Shown here: positions 19,604-28,578 of the stretch, in pieces
How the letters are laid out: every line of letters begins with the position of its first letter
Position numbering within the stretch: the first letter of the stretch is position 1
Assembly: GCF_003265995.1 (NCBI RefSeq)
Contig: NZ_MVJN01000006.1
Span: 124,001-188,000, forward strand
DNA: 64,000 bases
Source of the DNA: Legionella quinlivanii
Lineage (GTDB): Bacteria; Pseudomonadota; Gammaproteobacteria; Legionellales; Legionellaceae
Direction: 5' to 3'
Notes under the pieces: generated by a model
Database searches by the model: none
What the model was told of the DNA's origin: nothing
What the model saw: the letters and a program-made list of their open reading frames with translations, nothing else
Translations under genes and position numbers: made by a program

Positions 19604-21028
19604 ATGACTCAAGTGATTAATACTAACGTGATGTCATTAAATTCCCAAAGGAGTTTAAATGTATCACAAAAAGGCATGCAGACAGCCATTCAACGTCTTT
19701 CATCCGGTCTACGAATTAACAGCGCTAAAGACGATGCTGCCGGACTGGCCATTTCTGAAAGAATGACATCACAAATCAGGGGTATGAACCAGGCAATACG
19801 AAATGCGAATGATGGTATATCATTGGCTCAGACTGCAGAAGGTGCAATGCAGGAAACGACCAATATCTTACAACGTATGCGTGAACTATCACTGCAATCA
19901 GCTAACTCATCGAATAACTCTGGCGACCGTCAGGCTATTCAGGAGGAAGTCGTTCAGTTACAAAGCGAGCTCGATCGAATTGCTTTAAACACTGAGTTCA
20001 ATGGTCAGAGAATCCTGGATGGCTCTTTTTCCAGCGCCAGTTTTCAGGTAGGTGCCAACGCTAATCAGACGATTAACTTTGCCATCGGAAGTATTAAAGC
20101 CTCATCTATTGGCGGTATCGCTACTCAGAGTGGAACTGAGGTGTCCAACGCCGCTTCAACTGATATAACCATAGCCATTGGCGGCGGTGCGGCTACAACC
20201 ATCAACTCCAGTGCCGGATTTACAGGCAATGCCCAGCAGGATGCTACTTCAGCCTATGCCAAAGCAGCAGCTATCAATGATGCTGGAATCGCCGGTTTGT
20301 CTATAAGTGCCAATACCTCAGGAACTCAGACAGTGGGTGCGATTGGGGGTACAGCAGGAGATACCTATAACCTGTCTGTCAATGGAGTAGCAGTATTTAC
20401 AAACCAGGACGTTGCAACAGCCTTATCCAATACTGCACTTCGTGATGCGATCAATGGCGTGAGCAATCAGACAGGTGTTATTGCCAGTTTAAACGGTGGT
20501 GATCTCACCCTAACTGCAGCCGATGGTCGTAATATTGATATCACTGAAAGCGGTACCGGTTTCACAGCTGGTACAGACGGTATCAGTGTTACCGGCGGCG
20601 ATTTTGATGGTACGTTGCGCGGCAGTCTGACTATAAGTGCAACTAATAGCATCTCTATTGGCGGAACCGTGGCTACATTGGGCTTAAATGCCGCTATCGC
20701 CAAAGACTCTCTGGGGGTAGACAGCATTGATGTGGGTACTGCAGCCGGTGCGCAATCCGCTATATTGCGACTGGATTCAGCCTTAAGCTCCGTGAATTCT
20801 AATCGCGCTGCAATGGGTGCCTTGCAAAACCGGTTTGAATCCACTATTGCCAATCTGGCAAACGTTGCAGAAAACCTCTCTGGCGCAAGAAGCCGAATCC
20901 AGGATGCGGACTTTGCCGCTGAAACGGCTAACTTAACCCGAGCCCAGATTCTGCAACAAGCTGGAACTGCGATGCTGGCACAGGCTAACAGCCTGCCACA
21001 ATCTGTACTGTCCTTACTTGGCAGATAA
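19604..21028 (+). CDS. flaA: Flagellin
   Basis: Major subunit of the flagellar filament, 474 residues, close to the length of L. pneumophila FlaA. The conserved N-terminal domain ([34 protein letters not shown]) and C-terminal domain ([20 protein letters not shown]; ending SVLSLLGR) flank a variable Gly/Thr/Ser/Ala-rich centre. ATG 19604 is chosen with AGGAG 10 bases upstream; a TTG at 19598 is also in frame. Expression is probably from the sigma-28 promoter upstream, and a perfect hairpin follows the gene, so flaA can be a single-gene transcript. In Legionella flagellin is sensed by NAIP5 in mouse macrophages. Confidence 0.97.
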   Translation: MTQVINTNVMSLNSQRSLNVSQKGMQTAIQRLSSGLRINSAKDDAAGLAISERMTSQIRGMNQAIRNANDGISLAQTAEGAMQETTNILQRMRELSLQSANSSNNSGDRQAIQEEVVQLQSELDRIALNTEFNGQRILDGSFSSASFQVGANANQTINFAIGSIKASSIGGIATQSGTEVSNAASTDITIAIGGGAATTINSSAGFTGNAQQDATSAYAKAAAINDAGIAGLSISANTSGTQTVGAIGGTAGDTYNLSVNGVAVFTNQDVATALSNTALRDAINGVSNQTGVIASLNGGDLTLTAADGRNIDITESGTGFTAGTDGISVTGGDFDGTLRGSLTISATNSISIGGTVATLGLNAAIAKDSLGVDSIDVGTAAGAQSAILRLDSALSSVNSNRAAMGALQNRFESTIANLANVAENLSGARSRIQDADFAAETANLTRAQILQQAGTAMLAQANSLPQSVLSLLGR

Positions 21029-21039
21029 TAGTACTACCA

Positions 21040-21063
21040 GCCTGCTCTCTGATGAGAGCAGGC
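21040..21063 (+). terminator. Rho-independent terminator of flaA
   Basis: Perfect 10-base stem (GCCTGCTCTC at 21040-21049, GAGAGCAGGC at 21054-21063), TGAT loop, followed by CATTTTA. It starts 11 bases after the flaA stop. Confidence 0.85.
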
Positions 21064-21109
21064 CATTTTAGCTATATCCTTCCTGTATTCGATTAAGTGG
21101 GAGGTCGAA

Positions 21110-21388
21110 ATGAAGATTGAATCAAATAATATTAAGTCCAATTCATTGGAACAGGACTCAAATGGTATCCATGAGAATATTAAAGTCGGCTCTCAACCCT
21201 TTTCATCCAGTCCATTGAGCACGGCGCAAAGTAAACAGGCCATTGATAAAGCAACCGGCGTTCTTCAAACCATCGTAACAGAGAAATTATCAGATAAAGT
21301 CATACGGAAAATGCCGCCTGATGAATATTTGAAACTTCTAAGCCTGGTTGATGAAATGATTAGCGGCTCTATTGATAAAAAAGTGTAA
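21110..21388 (+). CDS. flaG: FlaG family protein
   Basis: Small flagellar protein of 92 residues linked to filament length control in other bacteria. The N-terminal half is polar and Ser/Asn-rich; the C-terminal half (SDKVIRKMPPDEYLKLLSLV) matches the conserved FlaG tail containing I..MP..E.L.L. It lies between flaA and fliD as in L. pneumophila. A GGGAGG ribosome site precedes ATG 21110. Confidence 0.88.
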   Translation: MKIESNNIKSNSLEQDSNGIHENIKVGSQPFSSSPLSTAQSKQAIDKATGVLQTIVTEKLSDKVIRKMPPDEYLKLLSLVDEMISGSIDKKV

Positions 21389-21431
21389 CTGAGTTGCAAT
21401 ATAAATCTGATTAGATATTAAGGACAATAAC

Positions 21432-23111
21432 GTGTCAGGAATAAGTTCGCCAGGAGTTGGCTCAGGTTTGGACATTAAATCAATTGTTGAGGCGCTGGTA
21501 AAAGCGGAAATTACTCCTGCTAAAAACAGAATTGATCGACATGAAGCGGATCTTGTGGCTGAGCTTTCGGCTCTTGGGCAAGTGAAAAGCGCGCTCAGCA
21601 AATTGCAAAGCAGCCTGATTAAACTTGGCGATTTAAAACAATTTCATTCATTAAAAACTACCTTAAGTGATCCGAATGCTTTACAGGCCACTATTGGCGA
21701 TAATGCTATTGATGGTCATTATGATATTGAGATTATCCAGTTAGCGGCGAAGCAAAACCTCGCCTCCCAAGCCTTTGCCAACGCATCCTCTCCTGTCGGT
21801 CAGGGATCATTAACGATTGAGTTTGGAAGTTACAGCAATGATCTCAGCAGTTTTACCCTGAATGCTGATAAAGACCCGCTAGTTATTACTATTGGCGCAG
21901 GTCAAAGCAGTCTTGTTGCGATTCGCGATGCGATTAATAACAGTGACAGCGGCGTGCAGGCAGCCATTGTTCAGGACAGTCAGGGCGCTCGGCTGACTTT
22001 AAGCAGCCCTTCGACCGGAAAGTCTTATGAAATGCGAATTACTGTAAATGATGCTGATGGAAATAACACCAATGGCGTGGGCTTGTCAGCACTTGCCTAT
22101 GATCCGACAAACAGTGTTAACTCAATGCTTCAAACTGCCGAGGCAAAAGACAGCCAATTCAAAATCAATGGCTTACTGCTCACTGAAAGCAGCAACCGAA
22201 TTGAAAACGCGATTGCAGGCGTCACTCTGGATTTGAAAAAAGCTCAGCCTGGTACACTTATTTCACTCGGTGTTGAGGCGAACCGGGCACAAACTACCTC
22301 ATTAATCAGGGAGTTTGTTAAACAGTTCAATGACAGCATGAACAGTCTTAATAATTTAACCAGCTACGATCCGAATACAAAAAAAGCAGGCAGCCTGCAG
22401 GGTGATACGGGAATAAGAAATCTAAAATTTTCATTGTCAGCATTGGTCAGCGATGTCAATCAGGATACTTCCTCCCCGCTTAAAACCCTGGCTGATCTGG
22501 GCATTAAAACAACAAAAAGCGGCTTGCTTGAGATTAATGAAGACCAGTTAACCAAAGCACTGGACGCGCACTACGAATCCATTGGAGCTTTTTTCGCCAA
22601 GTCGGCAAAGGCTTCCGATAGCAATGTGAAAATCAACCTGGTTGGTGCTGATGTCAAGGCCGGAACCTATGCGTTAACGATTGACTCCTTCAATCCAGGG
22701 GTTAGTTTAAGCGGCACCATCGGCGGTTTGATTGCGACATCCTCAAATGGGTTAACACTAAAAGGCAGCGGCGCTTATAAAAATCTTTCAGTTGATATCA
22801 CCGGCGGCGGGATTGGCGCAAGAGGAAATATTACCGTAACCAATGGCCTGGCGGTAAAATTTAATGATCTGATTGAACAATTGCTCGATGACAAGGGCAG
22901 TTTAGTTGATCGCACCAGCAGTCTGAATAATCAAATTGAACGAATCGCCGAGGATCGCGTTCAACTCGATTACCGCACGCAGGAGCTTGGCAAACGCTAT
23001 CTGAAACAATTTACAGCCCTTGATGGTTTATTATCTCAGATGCAAAGCACCAGCAATTTCTTAAGCCAGCAGTTGGCTAACCTGCCCCAATTGACCTTGA
23101 ACAAGAGATGA
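21432..23111 (+). CDS. fliD: Flagellar filament cap protein
   Basis: FliD (HAP2) caps the growing filament and folds flagellin subunits. The start is GTG 21432 after AAGGA, giving the classic N-terminus SGISSPGVGSGLDIKSIVEALV. Family regions are the N-terminal FliD domain (about 10-110), a central flagellin-like part and the C-terminal FliD domain (about 240-545) with predicted coiled coil at the end. Length of 559 residues is within range. Its last 4 bases overlap fliS, so the chaperone and cap are translationally coupled. Confidence 0.95.
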   Translation: MSGISSPGVGSGLDIKSIVEALVKAEITPAKNRIDRHEADLVAELSALGQVKSALSKLQSSLIKLGDLKQFHSLKTTLSDPNALQATIGDNAIDGHYDIEIIQLAAKQNLASQAFANASSPVGQGSLTIEFGSYSNDLSSFTLNADKDPLVITIGAGQSSLVAIRDAINNSDSGVQAAIVQDSQGARLTLSSPSTGKSYEMRITVNDADGNNTNGVGLSALAYDPTNSVNSMLQTAEAKDSQFKINGLLLTESSNRIENAIAGVTLDLKKAQPGTLISLGVEANRAQTTSLIREFVKQFNDSMNSLNNLTSYDPNTKKAGSLQGDTGIRNLKFSLSALVSDVNQDTSSPLKTLADLGIKTTKSGLLEINEDQLTKALDAHYESIGAFFAKSAKASDSNVKINLVGADVKAGTYALTIDSFNPGVSLSGTIGGLIATSSNGLTLKGSGAYKNLSVDITGGGIGARGNITVTNGLAVKFNDLIEQLLDDKGSLVDRTSSLNNQIERIAEDRVQLDYRTQELGKRYLKQFTALDGLLSQMQSTSNFLSQQLANLPQLTLNKR

Positions 23112-23515
23112 TTATGAAAAACAGGTATGAGCAAGCAATTAATCAATACAAATCAATCGACTTACAGACCCGAATAGAATCGGCAAACCCTCATGAATTA
23201 ATCAATCTCCTATTGCAAGGTGCCCGCTCTCATATCGCGACAGCTCAGGGCCATATCCAGCGGCAGCAAATCAGTGAGAAAGGTGAGCACATTTCAAGAG
23301 CTATCAGCATTCTCGATGGTTTAAGAACAAGTCTTGATCACGAACAAGGTGGAGATATTGCGGTTAATCTGGATCAACTATATGACTATATTCAGCAGAT
23401 TCTGTTGAAAGCTAATCTTCACAGCGATTCAGAGCTGTTGGCCGAGGCAAATTCACTGTTGACAACAATCCACCAGGCATGGATGGAAATGCCAGGAATT
23501 GGGCCTAAGGAATAA
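23108..23515 (+). CDS. fliS: Flagellin export chaperone FliS
   Basis: Cytoplasmic chaperone that binds flagellin and keeps it export competent. It has 135 residues, with the family segment about residues 5-40 (QAINQYKSIDLQTRIESANP, then HELINLLLQGA) and mostly helical structure. It overlaps the fliD stop by 4 bases. It is the last clear flagellar gene before a repeat region. Confidence 0.93.
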   Translation: MIMKNRYEQAINQYKSIDLQTRIESANPHELINLLLQGARSHIATAQGHIQRQQISEKGEHISRAISILDGLRTSLDHEQGGDIAVNLDQLYDYIQQILLKANLHSDSELLAEANSLLTTIHQAWMEMPGIGPKE

Positions 23516-23530
23516 AAACCAAGTGACTGC

Positions 23531-23775
23531 GGGACGTCATACCGAGCACAGCTTCCACGTCATCCCGCGCACAACTTTTACGTCATCCTGAGCACCGCGA
23601 GGGATCTCCCCTCAGTGGCACGGTCTTTAGCCAAAAGCGTTGTAAAGATCGTTCATAGTTTTTCATGCAACCGTCTCATTATAATCACAATTAACAAGCG
23701 CTTTTATAGTATTCAAGTCTGTGCAACTGCAGGGAGATCCCTCGCGGTGATCGGGATGACGTGCTGTGTTCGGAT
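23531..23775. repeat. Palindromic dispersed repeat, related to family A
   Basis: Long inverted repeat with main arms at about 23580-23608 (GTCATCCTGAGCACCGCGAG, then GGATCTC) and 23731-23762 (GAGATCCCTCGCGGTGATCG then GGATGAC), separated by about 125 bases of AT-rich loop. Additional GTCATCCCG-type units flank both sides (23531-23570 and 23760-23775), suggesting tandem or nested insertions. Confidence 0.7.
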
Positions 23776-23828
23776 GATGTGGGGGGCTCGGGATGACTTG
23801 GAAAATTACATTTAATCAAAAAAAAATA

Positions 23829-23855
23829 TAAAGTTTTTTCTAATTGTGCCGTTAT
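23829..23855 (+). promoter_or_regulatory. Sigma-28-like promoter upstream of the EnhA-like gene
   Basis: TAAA at 23829-23832, a 15-base spacer, then GCCGTTAT at 23848-23855. It matches TAAA-N15-GCCGATAA at the -35 element, the exact spacing and 6 of 8 bases of the -10 element. It lies 36 bases before the L,D-transpeptidase start codon. It is a prediction from sequence similarity to the flaA promoter in this window. Confidence 0.55.
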
Positions 23856-23890
23856 CAAGATCAACCAGTTGATAAATTGGGGGTAAAATC

Positions 23891-24607
23891 ATGAGACAAT
23901 GGTGCAAAATAATAATATTAATGATTTCTCTCCTTCCCGCCGCATGGTCAGAAAGCCGATTTGGAGAAACGCTTTGTAATGATCCGGATTATTTTTGTAT
24001 GAAAATCAAATCCGGCGACACATGGGCCAGCCTTTTTCCTAATGAGGAATCCAGGGATTTGGTGCGGCGCATTAATCGTATGAACATCAGGCTTAGAACA
24101 GGAATGGTTATCGCGATACCCAAAAACCTGGACAGAATAACCATCTATGATGTATCCCCTTTCCCGCGCTATATTGAATCAGACGGTGAGAAAACTATTT
24201 ATATCAGCCAGAAAAAACTGGCATGGGGCGCCTATGATGAAGACGGTGAGTTACTTTGGTGGGGGCCCATCTCTTCTGGAAATCCTCACTGTCACGGCGT
24301 TTATGGAGGCTGCTCAACCCCGACAGGTTCGTTTCGCGTCATTAGAAAACAGGATATAGACTGTATATCTACTGCGTTCCCACGGCGTGCGGATGGCAAT
24401 AATGGCGGTGCAGAAATGCCTTATTGCATGCATTTCTTCCGCGGCTATGCTTTACATGGCAGTAATACAGTTCCTGGGTATCCTGACAGCCACGGCTGTA
24501 TCAGGATGTTTACAGAGGATGCCCGCTGGTTAAACGAAGAGTTTGTCAGTGTTCCTGAGGATGGCGAACGAGGAACTCGGGTAGTCATCGATGATCCGAA
24601 TAGCTGA
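23891..24607 (+). CDS. EnhA-like L,D-transpeptidase (YkuD domain)
   Basis: Exported peptidoglycan cross-linking enzyme candidate of 238 residues. A signal peptide (about 1-20) is followed by a LysM-like segment (about 37-78, KIKSGDTWASLFP ... GMVIAIP) and a YkuD domain with catalytic motif HGSNTVPGYPDSHGCIR (His189, His201, Cys203, Arg205). Four extra cysteines (29, 36, 134, 141) may form disulfides. In L. pneumophila proteins of this family are named EnhA, for enhanced entry. It follows the flagellar cluster and is preceded by a sigma-28-like promoter. It is convergent with rlpA, 5 bases apart. Confidence 0.87.
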   Translation: MRQWCKIIILMISLLPAAWSESRFGETLCNDPDYFCMKIKSGDTWASLFPNEESRDLVRRINRMNIRLRTGMVIAIPKNLDRITIYDVSPFPRYIESDGEKTIYISQKKLAWGAYDEDGELLWWGPISSGNPHCHGVYGGCSTPTGSFRVIRKQDIDCISTAFPRRADGNNGGAEMPYCMHFFRGYALHGSNTVPGYPDSHGCIRMFTEDARWLNEEFVSVPEDGERGTRVVIDDPNS

Positions 24608-24612
24608 TTAAA

Positions 24613-25443
24613 CTACTGTAACAGTGAAAATGCGCCAACGACTCCTTGCTGAGCTAGCTGTCGCTTCAGGTTATCCGTCATGTTGCGCTCAGCAAAGGGA
24701 CCTACTTTCACCAGAAACCGCTCATTATATTTTTCAACAAATACCGGTGAAGGAGTGATACGAGCCAGCTTTTCCCTTAACAATGCAGCCAATTGCTGAG
24801 AATTGAAGGCACCAGCCTGCACATAATAATAAGCAATATGCGGTTTACCAGGCTCCCTGACAGTTAAGGCTTCAATTTCTACCGCGGCGGTTCCCTTAGG
24901 CAGCAAACCCAGCTTGCTTGCTGCTGCATAAGAGAGGTCGATAACCCTGTCATCGTGGAATGGGCCTCTATCATTCACCTTGACCACTGCCTCTCGCCCA
25001 TTTTCAAGATTTTTCACCCGGACATAGGTGGGCAAAGGCAGGGTTTTATGCGCAGCGGTCATCGCATACATATTATAGTCATCCCCGCTTGATGTTCTCC
25101 TGCTGTGAAACTTGGTTCCATACCAGGACGCGATACCTTTAGTCTTATAGCCGCTGGCACTACGCATGACCTCATAATTATGGCCATTGACAGCGTAAGA
25201 TCCGGGATTTCCATAGCGGCTGAAGGGTTCATAGACCGGGTTTACTTTATGAAAGCGCGTTGGTGGAGCGCCTGGAGGTGCCCCGTCTTTTTGCTGAACA
25301 GTAGACTGTTTTTGGCGGATTGATGATTTATTGCGTGGAGAAGAAATATTTTTACCCTCTTCCTGCACGGGAGGCTCGATTGTATTTACAGGTCCCTGGC
25401 AGGCAGTAAGCAACATCAATGGCAATAACCCAATCCAACGCAT
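24613..25443 (-). CDS. rlpA: Septal lytic transglycosylase-type lipoprotein RlpA
   Basis: Outer-membrane lipoprotein of 276 residues. The signal ends in the lipobox LLTAC (Cys15), a Lys/Ser/Pro-rich linker follows, then a double-psi beta-barrel domain at about 100-195 (GIASWYGTKFHSRRTSSGD; VKVNDRGPFHDDRVIDLS) and a C-terminal SPOR domain (about 202-276). RlpA in Pseudomonas cleaves denuded glycan strands; the double-psi barrel residues Asp in NDRGPF are kept. The SPOR domain directs it to division septa. Confidence 0.93.
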   Translation of the reverse strand: MRWIGLLPLMLLTACQGPVNTIEPPVQEEGKNISSPRNKSSIRQKQSTVQQKDGAPPGAPPTRFHKVNPVYEPFSRYGNPGSYAVNGHNYEVMRSASGYKTKGIASWYGTKFHSRRTSSGDDYNMYAMTAAHKTLPLPTYVRVKNLENGREAVVKVNDRGPFHDDRVIDLSYAAASKLGLLPKGTAAVEIEALTVREPGKPHIAYYYVQAGAFNSQQLAALLREKLARITPSPVFVEKYNERFLVKVGPFAERNMTDNLKRQLAQQGVVGAFSLLQ

Positions 25444-25646
25444 AAATTCTCACTTTAGTGGTTTAATGACTATGAAAATAATGTACATTCTACGAAAATT
25501 TTTTGTCAGACGATACAAGCAGTTTGCACAGCGCATCGAATCGACTTAAAAATAAGCGATAGCTAATCTTCTAAGAAGATAATTGGAGGGAGGCTGATGC
25601 TGTGTTAGACTAACAGGATTTTTGTAACAGCGAGTAAAATAATAAA

Positions 25647-26858
25647 ATGAAGTGTTTGCAAATTTATTCCAAAGTGGCATTGGCCGCCTCTCTTTTTTTC
25701 CAAAGCGCTGTATTTTATGCTGATACAGCTTTGCCTAATACGCCGATTCCAAGCCCGACTATAACCAATAAACCCCTTATCACCCCTTCTCCTCCAACCC
25801 TGAATGCCAAAGCCTATATTCTTATCGATGTCAATAGCGGCAAAATTATTGCCGAGAAAAATAGTGAGGAACAATTACCACCTGCAAGCCTCACAAAAAT
25901 GATGACTCTTTACGTCATCTCCAATGCGCTGCACAACGACCAGATCCATTTGACGGATAATGTCAGAATCAGCCGCGAAGCCTGGAAAACAGGCGGCTCA
26001 AGAATGTTTGTTAAAGAAGGTCAGATGGTAAGTATTGAAGATCTTCTGAAAGGGATTATTGTTGATTCAGGTAATGATGCCTGTGTTGCTATGGCAGAAC
26101 ATCTCGGCGGCAGTGAGCCCGGCTTTGCTGAAATTATGAATCAACAGGCCCAGCAACTGGGGATGGTGAATAGTCACTTCACGGACAGTACCGGCCTGCC
26201 TGATCCCAATTTACATACTACTGCCAAAGATCTCGCTATTTTGGGACGTGCGCTGATTACGAACTTCCCTCAATACTATCACTGGTATGGTCAAAAATGG
26301 TTTACTTACAATGGAATTCGCCAGCCTAACCGTAATCGTCTGCTTTGGAGAGATAGTCAGGTCGATGGGGTTAAAACAGGTCATACCAATGATGCGGGTT
26401 TTTGTCTGGTATCCTCTGCCAAACGAGATAACATGCGCCTCCTGGCAGTCGTACTAGGCTCTCCAAGCGATTCAGTCAGGGCAGATGACAGTGAACGTCT
26501 TCTGAATTATGGTTTTCGTTTTTTTGAAACACATCCTCTCTACAAAGCAGGACAAAGTATTACCAAAGTTCCCGTATACAAAGGCGCTTCCAGCGAGCTG
26601 AATGTTGGCTTACTGCAGGATCAGTATATCACTATACCTAATGGCCAATATCAACGCCTGAATATCACAACAACTGTAGCAGAAAGTCTCCAGGCACCAA
26701 TTGAGAAAGGTGACAAGATTGGCGAGCTGGTTGTTCAATTTGATGAAAAAACAATTGATACACACCCGGTTTATGCGCTCGAACCCATTGAAAAAGGCGG
26801 CATTTTTACCCGCATGAAAGATTCCGTGCGTTTGATGTTCAAGCGTTGGTTTGGATAA
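25647..26858 (+). CDS. dacA: D-alanyl-D-alanine carboxypeptidase (PBP5/6 family)
   Basis: Periplasmic peptidoglycan carboxypeptidase removing the terminal D-Ala of stem peptides. Signal peptide about residues 1-25; the serine active site SLTK has Ser81 and Lys84; SGN is near residue 144 (VDSGNDACVAM) and KTG is in VDGVKTGHTNDAG near 247. A C-terminal PBP5-type beta domain and an amphipathic anchor (KDSVRLMFKRWFG) follow. Length 403. The next gene encodes a D-amino acid transaminase, whose substrate could be the D-Ala this enzyme releases. Confidence 0.95.
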   Translation: MKCLQIYSKVALAASLFFQSAVFYADTALPNTPIPSPTITNKPLITPSPPTLNAKAYILIDVNSGKIIAEKNSEEQLPPASLTKMMTLYVISNALHNDQIHLTDNVRISREAWKTGGSRMFVKEGQMVSIEDLLKGIIVDSGNDACVAMAEHLGGSEPGFAEIMNQQAQQLGMVNSHFTDSTGLPDPNLHTTAKDLAILGRALITNFPQYYHWYGQKWFTYNGIRQPNRNRLLWRDSQVDGVKTGHTNDAGFCLVSSAKRDNMRLLAVVLGSPSDSVRADDSERLLNYGFRFFETHPLYKAGQSITKVPVYKGASSELNVGLLQDQYITIPNGQYQRLNITTTVAESLQAPIEKGDKIGELVVQFDEKTIDTHPVYALEPIEKGGIFTRMKDSVRLMFKRWFG

Positions 26859-26865
26859 AAGACAA

Positions 26866-27708
26866 ATGAATCAATTCGTTTATCTGAATGGACAAATCAC
26901 ACCCAGCCACGAGGCGAAGATCTCAATCTTCGATCGTGGTTTTCTGTTTGCAGACTCAGTGTATGAAGTTATTCCAGTCTACGATGGACGCCCCTTCTTT
27001 GTTGAAAAGCACCTCAGACGCTTACAGTCCAGTCTCGACAAATCGAGATTCCCTGATCCGCAAATAGATTGGCTGCCTGTGCTGGATGAATTAATCAGAC
27101 TCAATGGCAATGGTGACATGCAGTTATACATTCAGATTACCCGAGGTAATCAGGGAGTGCGTAAACATGATATTCCTGACAAATTAGAACCTACAGTGGT
27201 GGCCTTCACTGTTCATAGCAGCTTTCCCACATCCGCTGCAGCGGAGGGGCTTCATGCGATAATTCTTGAAGATTACCGCTGGGAGCGGTGCGATATTAAA
27301 TCAACCGCCTTGCTGGCTAATGTCCTGCTCAATGATGAAGCAATTCGCCAAGGGGCAAATACGACCATCCTGACCAGAAAAGGCTTTGTTACCGAGGGGA
27401 GTGTGAGTAACATTTTTCTGGTAGACAAAAATAATATTATCAGAACCCCTCCTCTGAACCACTATTGCCTTCCAGGCATTACCCGCGAAATTGCATTAGA
27501 CTTAATAAAAGAGCTTAACTGGAAATTTATTGAGGAGCCTATTCCGGTACAAGATATTTTTACTGCATCTGAACTGTGGATTACCAGCACTACTAAAGAA
27601 ATTTATCCAGTTACCCAAGTCAATAATTTACCGATTGGCGATGGTCAGGCGGGAATTTACTGGCAGAAAATTAATATCCGATACAAAGAGTTGGTTAGAA
27701 AACTATGA
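26866..27708 (+). CDS. dat: D-amino acid transaminase
   Basis: PLP-dependent class IV aminotransferase of about 280 residues that interconverts D-alanine and D-glutamate with their 2-oxoacids. Visible features: FDRGFLFADSVYEVIPVYDG near the N-terminus, the Schiff-base Lys in CDIKSTALLANVLL, and TEGSVSNIFLV downstream, the usual signature of D-alanine aminotransferases. I use ATG 26866; an upstream in-frame TTG (26851) overlaps dacA and would add five residues. Branched-chain aminotransferases share the fold, but motifs favour Dat. It overlaps ybeD by 4 bases. Confidence 0.88.
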   Translation: MNQFVYLNGQITPSHEAKISIFDRGFLFADSVYEVIPVYDGRPFFVEKHLRRLQSSLDKSRFPDPQIDWLPVLDELIRLNGNGDMQLYIQITRGNQGVRKHDIPDKLEPTVVAFTVHSSFPTSAAAEGLHAIILEDYRWERCDIKSTALLANVLLNDEAIRQGANTTILTRKGFVTEGSVSNIFLVDKNNIIRTPPLNHYCLPGITREIALDLIKELNWKFIEEPIPVQDIFTASELWITSTTKEIYPVTQVNNLPIGDGQAGIYWQKINIRYKELVRKL

Positions 27709-27971
27709 ATGATAAACCCAGTCTGATTGAATTTCCCTGTGATTTCCCTTTAAAAATTATTGGGAGTAATACAGAGCGTTTCGTGGCAGAAATAACCGAG
27801 ATCGTTCTGAAACACTATCCTCAGACACCGGATCATAAAATCCAGTCTAAAAATACCGAGCGAGGAAATTATGTCTCAGTTACTGTGACTGTGTTTATTT
27901 ATGATCAGATTTCACTGGATAATCTGTACCGGGAGCTTACCAGTCATCCTGATATCAAAATGGTTTTATGA
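27705..27971 (+). CDS. ybeD: YbeD/DUF493 family protein
   Basis: Small protein of 88 residues with the family's ACT-like fold pattern ([44 protein letters not shown]). In E. coli ybeD lies between dacA and lipB, exactly as here if the transaminase is ignored; its function is unknown. It overlaps both neighbours by 4 bases, indicating one transcript with tight translational coupling. Confidence 0.93.
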   Translation: MNDKPSLIEFPCDFPLKIIGSNTERFVAEITEIVLKHYPQTPDHKIQSKNTERGNYVSVTVTVFIYDQISLDNLYRELTSHPDIKMVL

Positions 27972-28573
27972 TGATAATACGCAATCTTGGACTACAAACC
28001 TATCAGTCCGTTTGGGATGAAATGAAGGTATTCACCAGCAACAGGCAGATAGAAACCAGCGATGAATGCTGGCTATTGGAGCATTTTCCAGTATATACCC
28101 AAGGTCAGGCAGGCAAGCCGGAACATTTACTCAATCCAGCGAACATTCCTGTTATCCAGTCCGATCGTGGCGGTCAGATTACTTATCATGGTCCCGGCCA
28201 ATTAGTCGCCTATGTTTTAGTGGATTTAAAGCGAAGGCATATCGGTATTCGCACCCTTGTTTGTCAATTGGAAGCCCTGTTGATTAGCTTGTTAGCCCAT
28301 TATCAACTTGATGCCACAACTCGCTGCGGTGCTCCCGGCGTCTATTTTAATGAAAAAAAGATTGCATCTATAGGATTACGGGTGAAAAATGGCTGCACCT
28401 ATCATGGAATTGCACTGAATGTGAATATGGACCTGCAACCCTTTAAAGGGATAAATCCCTGCGGCTTTAGTCAGTTAGAGATGACTCAGATTAGTGACTA
28501 TGTACCAGGCATTGACTTGGCTGAGGTGAAACAAAACCTTGCAGCACTTTTTTTAAAGCATTTTAAAACCTGA
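27968..28573 (+). CDS. lipB: Octanoyl-[acyl-carrier protein]-protein N-octanoyltransferase
   Basis: Lipoate biosynthesis enzyme that moves octanoate from ACP to lipoyl domains. The family signature [12 protein letters not shown] is at about residues 58-69; the catalytic Lys is in [10 protein letters not shown] and the catalytic Cys in GINPCGF. Length 201. Lipoyl-domain targets include the E2 subunit encoded at 38256-39383 in this window. No lipA follows; a DedA-type gene does. Confidence 0.95.
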   Translation: MMIIRNLGLQTYQSVWDEMKVFTSNRQIETSDECWLLEHFPVYTQGQAGKPEHLLNPANIPVIQSDRGGQITYHGPGQLVAYVLVDLKRRHIGIRTLVCQLEALLISLLAHYQLDATTRCGAPGVYFNEKKIASIGLRVKNGCTYHGIALNVNMDLQPFKGINPCGFSQLEMTQISDYVPGIDLAEVKQNLAALFLKHFKT

Positions 28574-28578
28574 CAAGT

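Larger units (their letters stand above)
23516..23890. other. Intergenic region: palindromic repeat and a sigma-28-like promoter
   Basis: This 375-base gap contains a repeat of family A type (about 23531-23775) and a sigma-28-like promoter (23829-23855) just before the L,D-transpeptidase. A short frame at 23615-23815 falls inside the repeat and is not a gene. Confidence 0.6.

Noticed and set aside
23615-23815. Open frame of 66 codons after fliS
   Set aside because: It is inside the palindromic repeat and has no ribosome site or family.
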